From: Halorubrum sp. BV1
GTDB taxonomy: Archaea; Halobacteriota; Halobacteria; Halobacteriales; Haloferacaceae
DNA length: 64,000 bases
Assembly (NCBI RefSeq): GCF_000746205.1
Contig: NZ_JQKV01000005.1
Location: 124,001 to 188,000, forward strand
Reading direction: 5' to 3'
The notes beneath the pieces are model-generated. The model had not been told where the DNA came from and did not search any database. It saw nothing but the letters and a program-made list of their open reading frames with translations. How positions within the stretch are numbered: the stretch's first letter is position 1; each line of letters opens with the position of its first letter. Below, one piece after another: positions 16,169-24,917 of this stretch. A program made the position numbers and the translations under genes.

Positions 16169-16508
16169 ACACCCACCCCACGTTTCCGTCGTAACTGGAT
16201 GTGGGTGGAGGGGGTGACGCTGATTTTGAAGGGGCCACACCCCCCGCGTTTCCGTCGTTTCTCCACCGTCTCCCCATCATCGATGGTCCCGACGACAAAG
16301 AAATCGTAGGACACACCCCCCGTTTTCGAGTTGTAAATGGGAGAGGGAAAGGGGAAAGCACAGTACATCGACCGGCAAGTCAAATCTCTTAGCTCACCCA
16401 CCCCCCCGTTTTCGAGTAGTAACGAGACATCCCGACGACTGACATCCTCCATTTTCGAGTTGTAACGCATCGCGCGGGATACGAACACCCCCCGTTTTCG
16501 AGAAGTAA
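16169..16508 (+). repeat. ORB-like origin repeats, left cluster of origin 1
   Basis: Six copies of a C-run plus GTTTTCGAGTTGTAA-type core at 16169-16195, 16236-16260, 16312-16336, 16395-16422, 16443-16464 and 16485-16508. The two distal copies have a GTTTCCGTCGT core; the proximal four have TTTTCGAGTNGTAA. In reverse complement they read TTACAACTCGAAAACGGGGGG, the G-string plus dyad half expected of haloarchaeal origin recognition boxes bound by Orc1. All face the same way and lie directly behind the orc1 stop. Confidence 0.8.
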
Positions 16509-16531
16509 GTGCGGGGAGAATACGGGCGAGA

Positions 16532-18031
16532 TCAGTTCTTACTCCGGAACTGCTTCAGCCGTTCGCGGACAACCGCGCTGATAGTCGCCTCTTCGTGAGC
16601 TAGATCTTCGAACCGGGAATCCTCACGGATCGTCTCCATGATCGTTTCCGGATCTTCGGAGAGGGAGAAATACATATGCACTCCTCTGCCTCGCCCCTTG
16701 CCCCGACGCTCGAAGTCCAGTACACCGTACGTACTCTGCTCTGTGACGTGATTTACGAACGTCTCGCGGCTGTACTGGTCCGCATCCATCGTGTCGGCAA
16801 TGAATTGATACGTCTTGAACGCAGGTCCAGCAGGGATCCACTCAGGATGTTCTCTTGCGTAGTTGGCAGTGGCCGCCACAGCGTAGATGGAGAGTTTCTT
16901 TTGAGTCGAAATGCCGCTGATATGCCGGAGCTTGCGGTTTTCAGTGTATTTCTCCTGAGCTTCACGGACATCAGTCTCGGTAACTGTGTCAGCTCCACGC
17001 CGCTCGGCTAATTCGCCCGCCCACCTGAGGAGATCAATCGCTTTCCGTGCATCCCCGTGCGTTTGGGAGCCGAACGCAGCAACAAGCGGAACGACGTCAT
17101 CTGCAAGTGATTCTGGCTTGAAGGCGTCTCGCCGATGTTTGAGAATACTACGGAGCTGCGTCGCATCGTAATCGTCGAAGAAGATATCGTCAGGATTGTA
17201 AGAACTCTGTGCGCGGCTGTTGAGGTCCTTCATGAAGTCGGCGTAGTTCGTAATCGTCGTGAGCGAGATGGGACCATCAAAATCGGCGAGTTTGCGAGCC
17301 CGTGAAAGCTGGTAGATGAGAGAATTGTACTCTGCTTCCTGATACGGCCCCTCGAGCATATCGATCTCATCGAGGATGAAAATGACACCGTCGTAGTACT
17401 CCCGCATGAGTTCATACAGTCTCTCGAGCTTCTGATCCGTTGAGACGCCGGTTTGGGGAACACCAGGATCAACGCCGAGGTCGTCGGCAGCAGCTTTGAC
17501 TAACCGATAGACAGCCCGATCTGCTGTCTTCGGCCCCTCGCAGTTGATTGAAATGACCCCGAAGGTCTTGCCTTGGGATTCACACAGTTCGACGATCTGT
17601 TTGCAGACCGCATGAATGATGAGCGACTTCCCAGTTCCAGAAGGACCACTCAGAAGCATATCCGGGATCCCTTCATTCTGGAGGACCGGTTTTAGGTTGT
17701 CGACGACACGGCCTAGCTGGTCGTCACGACCGACGATACGGTCCTCATCGATGATGGTATCTGACCGGACGAGGTCTTTGTTCGCGAAAACGCCACCGGA
17801 CGACTCGGTTTGGAGCCGATCACGAATTGAGATGCCGCCACCGTCGCCATTAGTTGCATCTTGAGACGAATCGGCGGAATCTGATCCGTTTCGGAAGGTC
17901 GTTTGTGACGTGCCAGGAGACTCCACCTCCTCATCCATCGACTCGGGATTTTCAGGATCAGCAGCAGAAGATTGACGATCCTCCTCACCTTCCGGATTAT
18001 TCGATCCTGCTCTACGTCCCTCTCGTCCCAT
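16532..18031 (-). CDS. orc1: Orc1/Cdc6 replication initiator, module 1
   Basis: 499 aa. Origin-binding AAA+ ATPase: Walker A LLSGPSGTGKSLIIHAV, Walker B GVIFILDEIDMLEG, sensor region and the lid motif HGDARKAIDLLRWAGELAE, then a C-terminal winged helix (~residues 390-480) that contacts origin repeats. An unusually long acidic, Ser-rich N-terminal tail (~95 residues) precedes the ATPase. ATG 18031 was chosen over upstream alternatives because a TATA box (tataaaaata, 18055-18064) lies 25 bp before it, giving a nearly leaderless mRNA. Flanking ORB-like repeats on both sides identify it as the cognate initiator of this origin. Confidence 0.92.
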   Translation of the reverse strand: MGREGRRAGSNNPEGEEDRQSSAADPENPESMDEEVESPGTSQTTFRNGSDSADSSQDATNGDGGGISIRDRLQTESSGGVFANKDLVRSDTIIDEDRIVGRDDQLGRVVDNLKPVLQNEGIPDMLLSGPSGTGKSLIIHAVCKQIVELCESQGKTFGVISINCEGPKTADRAVYRLVKAAADDLGVDPGVPQTGVSTDQKLERLYELMREYYDGVIFILDEIDMLEGPYQEAEYNSLIYQLSRARKLADFDGPISLTTITNYADFMKDLNSRAQSSYNPDDIFFDDYDATQLRSILKHRRDAFKPESLADDVVPLVAAFGSQTHGDARKAIDLLRWAGELAERRGADTVTETDVREAQEKYTENRKLRHISGISTQKKLSIYAVAATANYAREHPEWIPAGPAFKTYQFIADTMDADQYSRETFVNHVTEQSTYGVLDFERRGKGRGRGVHMYFSLSEDPETIMETIREDSRFEDLAHEEATISAVVRERLKQFRSKN

Positions 18032-19025
18032 TATGAACCCCCTCGAACTCTGGGTATAAAAATATGGACCCTTGTGGAGTTGTAACCGGGCGAAAACAGG
18101 CAATCTAACGACTACAGCCCCGTATCCTCTGTATGGGCCAAATACCGTTTTCGGAATCTATCACCCTCCGTTGTCGAGTTGTAACGGTTCGACGAAGCTC
18201 GCTGTCGTCGATCTTCCTCGATGACCCGGGCCCCCCGTTTTCGAGTTGTAAGATGTTGGGGGGCGGTAACACACCTGGTTCGATGCTCCCACACTCACAT
18301 TGTAAGGAGAAGTGAGTCGAGGTGGGGTCTCGGAACAAAATCCACATAATCCAGATTTCGTGAATGAAGCTCAGAGTGATACGGTCTTGCTCACACTCCC
18401 CGTTTTCGAGTAGTAAGCGCCAGAATGGTTGCGAAAGAACGACGCTCGTAGGACCCGCTCACGAATGAGAGGAATACTGGGTTTCAGACATGATTGCTGG
18501 TGAAGCTGCTTTGGTGATCTCGAATGTTTCACCCCCTCCCCCCTTTTTCGAGTTGTAAGTCGCGGGAGAACAGATCACCCAAGACGTAGCATAGCGAGAG
18601 TTGAGATATCTGAAATTGGCGTAGAGGTGTCGAGACGGGATTATACACAGAATCAGAACCACGGACGAGATGAGGAAGGAATCTACATCCCGAGATATCA
18701 ATCGTCTAGCTGAGCTAGACGATATGTTTACTTTGTCCCTAGTACGGTTGTGGTAAGGTAACGTTCAACATAAACTTTCGTATTTCTAGTTACAAGTTAG
18801 AGAATAAGATACTCAGCCTCTCTATTGCGTATTTCCGCCACAACCGGCTGGTTTGCAGTCCCTCTTGCTGTTCACCCCCACCCCGCCGTGACGAGTTTAC
18901 AACTCGAAAAAGGGGGGAGGGGGTTCGTCAGGTCCAGTCCGTGATACCGACTACACGTGTTCCGTTGAGTTCTCGTCGGATATCGTTCCGATCCCAGTCA
19001 AGAAGTGCCAGCAGAATAGACCAAA
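18032..19025. other. Putative replication origin 1: repeats and AT-rich unwinding region
   Basis: No gene. Right-hand ORB-like repeats lie at 18162-18185, 18229-18251, 18392-18416 and 18530-18558, all in one orientation. A copy in the opposite orientation is at 18897-18925 (tttacaactcgaaaaagggggg). Between 18560 and 18840 the sequence becomes AT-rich (e.g. 18721-18830), a candidate duplex-unwinding element enclosed by oppositely oriented repeats, which is the classic archaeal origin design. Confidence 0.72.
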
Positions 19026-19985
19026 TCAACTTGCTGATGTCGTCTGGAACGCATTATGCTGGACGACGAGTGTTGTCCAATACACGTCGCCCTGATACCG
19101 AACCAGATACGTGCCGCTCAGGTCACCTTCACCGTCTTCGTCGTGCCCGTGGGCCTGTTCGTGTCCGCGAAACCGGTCTGCGAGCGCCACGAGCGCATCA
19201 GACGGCGTCTCATCGGGCCTGACAACGTACGGTCCATCTGAGATCGCCGTCTCGACGATCTCTCGCTGGGTTTCTGGAAGTTCCGCAAGTTCGAATGTAA
19301 ACCGCTCGCGCATCTGTTGGCCGTACTCGGCGGCTGTTGCCACCTGGTCAGCCGTGTAGCGATAGGTGTTCAGCGTCGTGTCGTAAGCGTCGTCGATGAC
19401 CCATTCGGCTTCTGTTCCGTCGTCCCAGATGATGTACGAGTACTCCGACTCGGGGACAAGGACGGATTGTTCGCGCTCGGCATCTGTATAGAGGAACGTC
19501 GTCCCGATTCCGATCGGGTCACCATCAGCGAGTCCGTGGGCAGCAAATTCCTCTTGATCAACTTCGGGGAGGTCAGCGAACTGGATAGCCTCTGCCTCGG
19601 TCACCGATCCGGTGACGATATCCACTTTCACGGAGTATCTGGTAGCCGGCGTTTCCTCGATCACCTCGTACGCCAGCTCGTAGACGCCGTCTTGGTAGGC
19701 GATGTGTTGCTGTTCGGGCAGTGGCGACCGTGTCGCCTTCGTTGTCGCGCCACCGTCGAGAATCCGATCGAACAGTTGCGCCGTTTCGTCGTTGCCTTCA
19801 GCGGGGCGGACTGTATAGAGAACTTTCGTCGGGAGTTTCGCGTCGGCAATCGTCGTCAGTTCGAGACGTGCTGTAGGGGCTTCTGCAGCGGCGTTGCTTC
19901 CCCCCAACCCACCGGGGCTGGTACAGCCAGCGATTACTGCGGGGAGGGATGTGGCGGCGGTCGCGAGGAGGGCACGGCGGCGCAT
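19026..19985 (-). CDS. Tat-exported lipoprotein of unknown function
   Basis: 319 aa. The N-terminus MRRRALLATAATSLPAVIAG followed by CTSPGG is a haloarchaeal Tat signal (twin Arg) with a lipobox, so the protein is exported folded and lipid-anchored outside. The mature part is acidic and beta-rich, with ARLELTTIADAKLPTKVLYT and GTYLVRYQGDVYWTTLV. No enzyme motif seen. Start ATG 19985 is the one that yields a proper signal peptide; the longer frame upstream to 20075 would bury it. Unrelated to its neighbours. Confidence 0.75.
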   Translation of the reverse strand: MRRRALLATAATSLPAVIAGCTSPGGLGGSNAAAEAPTARLELTTIADAKLPTKVLYTVRPAEGNDETAQLFDRILDGGATTKATRSPLPEQQHIAYQDGVYELAYEVIEETPATRYSVKVDIVTGSVTEAEAIQFADLPEVDQEEFAAHGLADGDPIGIGTTFLYTDAEREQSVLVPESEYSYIIWDDGTEAEWVIDDAYDTTLNTYRYTADQVATAAEYGQQMRERFTFELAELPETQREIVETAISDGPYVVRPDETPSDALVALADRFRGHEQAHGHDEDGEGDLSGTYLVRYQGDVYWTTLVVQHNAFQTTSAS

Positions 19986-20074
19986 AGTCGTGATTCCTCG
20001 GAGACGCTCGAAAAGCCTTGTGTCGGACGGACAAAGACAGCAAAAGCTTCGGAAACAGTGGAGGGGGTAGATCA

Positions 20075-20115
20075 TTAACCAACAGGCACTGTTTTCGATT
20101 CGAATTGTTGGTTAA
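20075..20115. repeat. Inverted repeat, family A, copy 3
   Basis: TTAACCAACA (20075-20084) and TGTTGGTTAA (20106-20115), spacer 21 bp, about 90 bp upstream of the lipoprotein start and not close to any plus-strand gene. Confidence 0.72.
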
Positions 20116-20490
20116 CCTCCGTGCGTGTCTACTACCAAGTTCGGGCTGTGGACGAGTGTCCTCTCAGGATATCGAGAGGATGGGATTGTAGTGCTGTCTC
20201 GCTTGTACTGAAACCCCGTCGGGCAATTTTGAGTGGGTTTAACGTCCCGAATTCGCGGGAATCAGGGTTTTCTTTCGTCATCTCCAAGGGGCACGTGGAC
20301 ATCCAGCGAGGCGTTCTTGACACAGGGCTATTCGTATCTCTCATCAGTACTTCCCGAATTTACCCCGCTTACCCCGTGGTCGAGCAATTTTAGTGAAATA
20401 GTAGTGAGCCGGGAGCTCGTCGAGGTATTTTCTACTGTCTCAAATCGGCCCGACGAGGTTATTCTGCGATTTGAGCGCGTTATTTCGCCT

Positions 20491-20531
20491 TGCATATCGC
20501 GGTTTTCGTCCAAAGAAAGAGGCGATATGCA
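20491..20531. repeat. Inverted repeat with unrelated arms but identical geometry (10-21-10)
   Basis: TGCATATCGC (20491-20500) and GCGATATGCA (20522-20531), spacer 21 bp. Arms are unlike families A and B, yet arm length and spacer match exactly. Confidence 0.6.
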
Positions 20532-20755
20532 GTGTGCGAAGGCCGCCGGCTCTCTCAGGCCGAGGGGCCATCTGTGGAGTCCTGACTTTCGGAATGTATC
20601 AGTTTAAACGAACCGTATCGTCTACTGAGTCACCGGGGCGATTGTCGTCCCAACGACCAGCCTGACGTATCCGGTTTGCTTCCTCGAGAGCCCTCTCTGT
20701 GAGTCCGTCTCACGGGTCCCTGATGTTGATGACCGCGGCGCGCATCCTGTAGGGT

Positions 20756-21109
20756 ATGGACTGTCCTGAGTGCGGTGGCCCGGTCACACTCGAGGTCGGG
20801 CCGGACCGACTGCCGTCGACGTCACTGTCCGACGCGGTTCTCGATGCTGCTGAAGACGAGCGTCTCGACGTCGTCCGGACGTGCTGGGACTGTGGGTGGC
20901 AAGAGGAGCGCCGGCTTCGCGTCGAGGCAATCGAGACGACCGCCGGCGATGCAGACGCAATCGAGCGAGCCCGCCTTCTAGAAGAGATTACCGATGAACT
21001 CGAAGCCATTAGGGCTCTCGGGACGCTGGAGGACACGCTCGCAGAGATTCGTCGACAGCGACGGCTGGAGCCAGCGGCGGAAGACACGAACGAGGACGCG
21101 ACGGAGTAA
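20756..21109 (+). CDS. Zinc-ribbon hypothetical protein
   Basis: 117 aa. MDCPECGGPVTLEV and VRTCWDCGWQEERRL give a split C-x2-C...C-x2-C zinc ribbon in the first 50 residues; the rest is a charged helix, probably coiled (ERARLLEEITDELEAIRALG). Small ribbon-helix proteins of this sort occur next to plasmid regulators. The next gene begins 3 bp after the stop, so the two are cotranscribed. Confidence 0.65.
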   Translation: MDCPECGGPVTLEVGPDRLPSTSLSDAVLDAAEDERLDVVRTCWDCGWQEERRLRVEAIETTAGDADAIERARLLEEITDELEAIRALGTLEDTLAEIRRQRRLEPAAEDTNEDATE

Positions 21110-21111
21110 GT

Positions 21112-21444
21112 ATGATGACTGGCTCTGAGCCACTCTATGACGTTCGTGAGCGCACCGGGAACCCCGAGCATCCACCGATCGATGACGTCGTCGACCTTGT
21201 TCTCGAGCGAGCAGAGCACCCACGTGTGGACCACCAAAACGCCCACCTAGCCGAAGCGATGGCGACTGTCGTCGACAGATATGGCTCGGAGACTATTCGG
21301 ACCGTTATCTATCGGGTTCTCGTTGAGGAGTATCCGTTTCGAACTGCTACGGCGGACCTTGACGTCGACAACGTCGACGGCGTCCGAATCGGGACAACAG
21401 CCACCCGGTTCCTGGCAGAGCTGCCCGCACAGAGTGACGATTGA
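21112..21444 (+). CDS. Hypothetical protein
   Basis: 110 aa (tandem ATGs 21112/21115), two bases behind the zinc-ribbon gene stop. Acidic, helical (IDDVVDLVLERAEHPRVD, AEAMATVVDRYGSETIRTVI); no motif recognised. Tight spacing implies translational coupling with the upstream gene and possibly a complex. Confidence 0.6.
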   Translation: MMTGSEPLYDVRERTGNPEHPPIDDVVDLVLERAEHPRVDHQNAHLAEAMATVVDRYGSETIRTVIYRVLVEEYPFRTATADLDVDNVDGVRIGTTATRFLAELPAQSDD

Positions 21445-21532
21445 GTTCGACATTCCCGATTCCTGACGCTCAGAGCGTGTACTGTACAGCCCCGAAACCG
21501 TTACCAGCGTCTGTCCGAAACGTACGCATCGT

Positions 21533-22012
21533 ATGGACCCAAGCGACGAGTTGCAGCGAGTTCATTTTCACTCGCCGGCGTCGCTCGTCGAGCGCCTCGA
21601 CGCTATTGCGGAGGTCTACGACACGAACCGATCTGCCCTGCTCATCGAGGCCCTCCGCAAGTATCTCGACAAGACCGCGGACAGTGAGCCGTTCCGGGAG
21701 CTCGTCGCGACGAAGTACTACGACGACCAACTCGACTTCGAGACGGTCACGCAGCTGGTCGGCGCCGAGACCGCTCAGCGGTTCCGCCTCCTCAAAGCGG
21801 ATCTCGAAGACGAGCCACTCGATCTCGCTGCCCCCGACGACGTCGACGTCTACGATGGCGACCCGACAGCGGTTGATGCCGAGGTCCGCCAGCTGTATGA
21901 GCGGTATCAGGCGGCCGAGAGCGACGCCGAACGTCGAAAGATTGCCCTCGAGATGGGGGCCCTCGACGGCCGGCGGCATGCGGATATCTACGCCGCACTC
22001 CAGGACGAGTAA
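21533..22012 (+). CDS. Ribbon-helix-helix regulator
   Basis: 159 aa. The first 50 residues are an RHH domain: LQRVHFHSPASLVERLDAIA, then YDTNRSALLIEALRKYL, with a basic strand and the N-S cap typical of CopG-type DNA binders. The acidic C-terminal two-thirds (DLAAPDDVDVYDGDPTAVDA, YERYQAAESDAERRKIALEM) is probably a dimer or partner region. It stands 90 bp behind the two small genes upstream and no toxin lies next to it, so a plasmid regulator is more likely than an antitoxin. Confidence 0.7.
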   Translation: MDPSDELQRVHFHSPASLVERLDAIAEVYDTNRSALLIEALRKYLDKTADSEPFRELVATKYYDDQLDFETVTQLVGAETAQRFRLLKADLEDEPLDLAAPDDVDVYDGDPTAVDAEVRQLYERYQAAESDAERRKIALEMGALDGRRHADIYAALQDE

Positions 22013-22711
22013 TGGGTTTCTGCCACATCAGCGACGGAGACATCTGTAACTGGCCGGCTCACCGACACTAGCGGGATCTCGACAGCTAACTCCCTTAGCC
22101 ATCAGGGTCACGTCCGTCGAGTTTGCTCGTGAGATACTGCTCCCTGCTCGCGTGGCATCGGAGACAGCAAAGAAAGCCCTCGACCGCTCGACTACCCGCG
22201 ACCCACGCTGCGCGTCTCGTTGGACTCGGTGCTTGCGGGATCGGAGAACGGTCGAGACGGCCTCGCCCTTTCTGAGTCCGCCAGGCTGGCGCTCGGGATA
22301 GCGAACGACGACATCGGCTGTCCGGTGTTTCTCGAACGGCCCGCGCCGCTCGCCGCTGCCGCCCTCCGCGTCGCTCGCGACCGACCATTCCGGGCGGTCT
22401 GCCTGCAGTAGCGGGCGGACTGCCGGGCTAAAGTGAATGTGCCCTCGACGCCAGCGGGAAAGCGCGGGGGGCTGCGCGGCGTCGCTGCTCACCCCCCACG
22501 CTTTCTCCGCTGGCCGCTCGCTCCGGGCGGGTCGGCGCGCGGCGCTGGTTGTGCCCCTCCGTGCGGGCGCGCTCTCGCTCGCGCCCAGGAGGGCGCTCGC
22601 GAAGGCGCGAGCGAGAGCGCGCAGACGGCTCTGTCGGTCGTGACGTCGAGGAACCCCCGTGCTGGAACACGGGGAGTCGGGCGCTGTGGTGAGCGCCTTC
22701 GGGATACTGCA
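22013..22711. other. GC-rich non-coding region upstream of TFB
   Basis: No convincing gene; the open frames overlap one another in all frames because of high GC. It contains a very strong 19-bp-arm hairpin (22567-22622) and a smaller CCCCGTG/CACGGGG hairpin (22655-22674) whose surroundings recall the ends of IS200/IS605-type elements. It may serve as a long structured TFB leader. Confidence 0.45.
22567..22622. repeat. 19-bp perfect GC inverted repeat
   Basis: GCGCGCTCTCGCTCGCGCC (22567-22585) and its exact reverse complement (22604-22622) with an 18-bp loop, 90 bp before the TFB start. Stable enough as RNA to stop or pause transcription or to shield the mRNA. Confidence 0.8.
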
Positions 22712-23791
22712 ATGACGAGTAACAACGCGAGCGAAAAGACGGTTTCGGACGTACAGAGTACGACCACCGAGGAACGCAGTCACGAGCCGACGGTCGAACA
22801 CGAGCCGTCGGGGCGATCCACCTGTCCGGAGTGTGAGGGCCAGGTGATCACCGAAGACGAGCAGTCATTCTGCACGGACTGTGGGCTGATCGTCGCCGAC
22901 GAGTGGGTGGACCTGAGCCCGACGCTGAACGACCTGGGCCTAGTCGGGGACGCCGACCAGAGCATCGAGACGGTGGACCCGCTGCGGACGGACAAGGGCC
23001 TGCACACGAAGATTGGGCGGAACACCGACGGTCGGGGTAATCCCCTGAGCAACGAGCAGTGGGAGAAGGTCCAGCGCCTCCGGAAGTGGCACAAGCGGAT
23101 GCAGTTCGGCGAGAAGCGCAAGCGGACGAAGCGGCTCAACGAGGGGCTGCGGGACGTCGAGATGATCGGCGGCAACCTGAGCTTGCCGGACCACGTCGTC
23201 AAGATGGCGGCACAGTTCCTCCGGAGCGCCTCGGAAGCGCGGCTACCGGGTGGGCGGATGGCCTGGGAGGCACTCGCCGGCGGCGCCGTCCTCCTGGCTG
23301 CGCGAGCCTCATCGGTCGACCGAGACGAGATCGACGTCGCGGTCGCGACCCACACCAAAGCGCCCCACGAGCGAGTGTGCGCTGCGGCGCGGAAGATACG
23401 GTGCGAATGCGGGTTCGACGCGCCACTCATCAGGCCCAACGCCGTGATGGCGGTCGTCGACGCCCTCGATGACGACGTCATCCCCGGGGCGCGAGCAGTG
23501 CGGACGTGGCGGCTGGCCCAACACCTGATGAAACTCGGCGATCAGGTGCCGGTCGGACCGGGAACGCCACGGTGCACCGTCGCGGCGTCGGCGCTGTACG
23601 CGGCGGATCGGCTGCTCTCGCGCAAGCACCTCACCCAAGCGCAGGTCGCCGCGGCGGCGAGCACGATCGTGCCGACGTCCCGAAACCGGATCGCGCGGTA
23701 CAGTCGGGAGCTCGTCGACGCCTACGAAGCCGAACACGGCACCGACGACCCGGGTGTCGGCCTCGAAGAGGAACGGGACACCCTGCGCTGA
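22712..23791 (+). CDS. tfb: Transcription initiation factor TFB
   Basis: 359 aa. Zinc ribbon CPECEGQVITEDEQSFCTDC (residues ~36-55), B-reader/linker segment, then two cyclin repeats (~150-245 and ~250-345) ending in VAAAASTIVPTSRNRIARYS. TFB bridges TBP and RNA polymerase at the TATA/BRE. Haloarchaea carry many TFB genes, often on plasmids, which select promoter subsets. ATG 22712 is the start; the longer open frame upstream is an artefact of GC content. The window also holds a TBP (46649), so this replicon may carry an alternative initiation set. Confidence 0.9.
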   Translation: MTSNNASEKTVSDVQSTTTEERSHEPTVEHEPSGRSTCPECEGQVITEDEQSFCTDCGLIVADEWVDLSPTLNDLGLVGDADQSIETVDPLRTDKGLHTKIGRNTDGRGNPLSNEQWEKVQRLRKWHKRMQFGEKRKRTKRLNEGLRDVEMIGGNLSLPDHVVKMAAQFLRSASEARLPGGRMAWEALAGGAVLLAARASSVDRDEIDVAVATHTKAPHERVCAAARKIRCECGFDAPLIRPNAVMAVVDALDDDVIPGARAVRTWRLAQHLMKLGDQVPVGPGTPRCTVAASALYAADRLLSRKHLTQAQVAAAASTIVPTSRNRIARYSRELVDAYEAEHGTDDPGVGLEEERDTLR

Positions 23792-24280
23792 GCGGGGCAC
23801 CCCCCGTTTTTTCGTGGCGACCTCCGCCCGTGGACGCCCCGCCGCCCCACCCACCGCTCCGTGCTCGCTCCCTCCGGTCGCTGCGCGCGCAGCCACAACC
23901 TCTCTTCATACGAATACAGACAGCCATGTGTCGATGGATTTAATCCCGTATGATTTCGAGGACGGTATGCAACAGCCACGGTGGGACACTTGTTTGGTCC
24001 CATCTTCTAGAATCTCCAGTAGCCGTAGTCCTGTCTGTAGTTCCACTTTCACCCCGCTGAGCGAGCGTTTTTATGTCGCCAGACAAGTGTCTCTAATGGG
24101 TTGAAATCACCCACCGTGGCTGTTGCATCCGCCTGTATCTACTGCCGTAAGGCGGCGAGGCGGACCCCGGGAATCTACGCTCGCACCATACCGACACCAG
24201 GTGGTGAAAGCCGCATGGAATCTCGGTCAGTGCGTGACGGCCCCTGCGCCAGCGGGCCTAAACCGGCGTAGGAAAACACA
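23792..24280. other. Intergenic region containing a MITE-like element
   Basis: No gene. After the TFB stop comes a C-run/T-run (accccccgtttttt, 23808-23821) that could terminate transcription. 23967-24128 is bounded by 19-bp inverted repeats. Confidence 0.5.
23967..24128. mobile_element. Candidate MITE (19-bp terminal inverted repeats)
   Basis: ATGCAACAGCCACGGTGGG (23967-23985) and its reverse complement (24110-24128) enclose 124 bp with no coding capacity. Inner segments (gacacttgt near the left end, acaagtgtc at 24083-24091) pair as well. Size and ends fit a non-autonomous transposon; I see no clear target duplication, so a structured RNA remains possible. Confidence 0.45.
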
Positions 24281-24622
24281 ATGACGAGTACGCCACCCAC
24301 AGATGACCTCAGTATCGACATCAACGACCTCCCTTGCCCAGCGTGCGACTCGCCGTACGCAACCGTTGCAACGATTCTCGCTCCCGAAGAGGTAGAGAAC
24401 GCAACCGGCGCCACATTCGCCGGCACAACCACCGGTGCGGCCGGCGGTGCAACTGTCGGATCAATTGCCGGGCCGGCCGGTACCGTCATCGGTGGTACCC
24501 TCGGCGCACTCGTTGGCGGATCAATCACGAAGGAGCGACAAGAGAAACGCCGTGTCGTTCTTGAGTGTCCAGAATGTGGCTATCACGGTGATGCGCTCGG
24601 CTCTGAGATGGACAATCAGTAG
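24281..24622 (+). CDS. Zinc-ribbon protein with glycine-zipper membrane segment
   Basis: 113 aa. A zinc ribbon is split by a hydrophobic Gly/Ala/Thr stretch: CPACDSPY at residues ~19-26 and CPECGYHG near the end, with GTTTGAAGGATVGSIAGPAG and VIGGTLGALVGGSI between. The middle is a glycine-zipper, which can insert into or bend membranes. The gene sits 2 bp before a SinR/Cas2-fold gene and 300 bp before a PD-(D/E)XK-like gene. A membrane-active effector of a small defence or toxin cluster is a possible reading, not proven. Confidence 0.65.
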   Translation: MTSTPPTDDLSIDINDLPCPACDSPYATVATILAPEEVENATGATFAGTTTGAAGGATVGSIAGPAGTVIGGTLGALVGGSITKERQEKRRVVLECPECGYHGDALGSEMDNQ

Positions 24623-24624
24623 CC

Positions 24625-24906
24625 ATGTCGTCGGTATTTTTGATCAGCTATGACCTCAAGGACGTCAAGGACTATGAGGAATTATATCAAGCTATCAAGG
24701 ACTACTCAGGGTGGTCCCACATATTAGAATCGAGCTGGTTCGTATCAACGAGTACCAGCAGTGCCTCAGATGTTCGGGATAATCTACAGGATCATATTGA
24801 TAGCGATGACGAATTATTGGTCACGAAGATGCCCGACTCGGGGAGTGGCCGCTGGGCAACAACATTCAGCGACGACACAGTAGAGTGGTTAAAAGACAAT
24901 CTTTGA
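24625..24906 (+). CDS. SinR-family / Cas2-fold protein
   Basis: 93 aa. Opens with VFLISYDLKDVKDYEELYQA, the beta-alpha start of the Cas2/SinR ferredoxin-like fold, followed by SHILESSWFVSTSTSSASDV and DDELLVTKM as the later strands. The Asp in SYDL matches the conserved acidic residue of Cas2. There is no CRISPR array or other cas gene in the window, so this is a stand-alone member such as the SinR or VapD-like families, which may be RNases. Gene starts 2 bp behind the zinc-ribbon gene. Confidence 0.7.
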   Translation: MSSVFLISYDLKDVKDYEELYQAIKDYSGWSHILESSWFVSTSTSSASDVRDNLQDHIDSDDELLVTKMPDSGSGRWATTFSDDTVEWLKDNL

Positions 24907-24917
24907 AAACGATTAGT

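Larger units (their letters stand above)
19986..20755. other. Long intergenic region with two long-spaced inverted repeats
   Basis: No convincing gene on either strand; the open frames here have poor codon bias. It holds a family A repeat (20075-20115) and a second inverted repeat with different arms but the same geometry (20491-20531). The rest is moderately AT-rich and may be decayed coding DNA. Confidence 0.5.

Noticed and set aside
16169..18558. Repeated C-run/TTTTCGAGTTGTAA units as a CRISPR array
   Set aside because: Spacers vary from ~20 to >100 bp, repeats are degenerate, no cas genes; they flank orc1 and match origin recognition boxes.
22028..22801. Minus-strand frame of 257 codons upstream of TFB
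   Set aside because: All six frames are open here owing to GC content; Arg/Ser-rich translation without domain, overlapping the TFB start.
24625..24906. Cas2-fold gene as evidence of a CRISPR-Cas locus
   Set aside because: No Cas1, no other cas gene and no repeat-spacer array anywhere in the window; a stand-alone SinR-type protein fits better.
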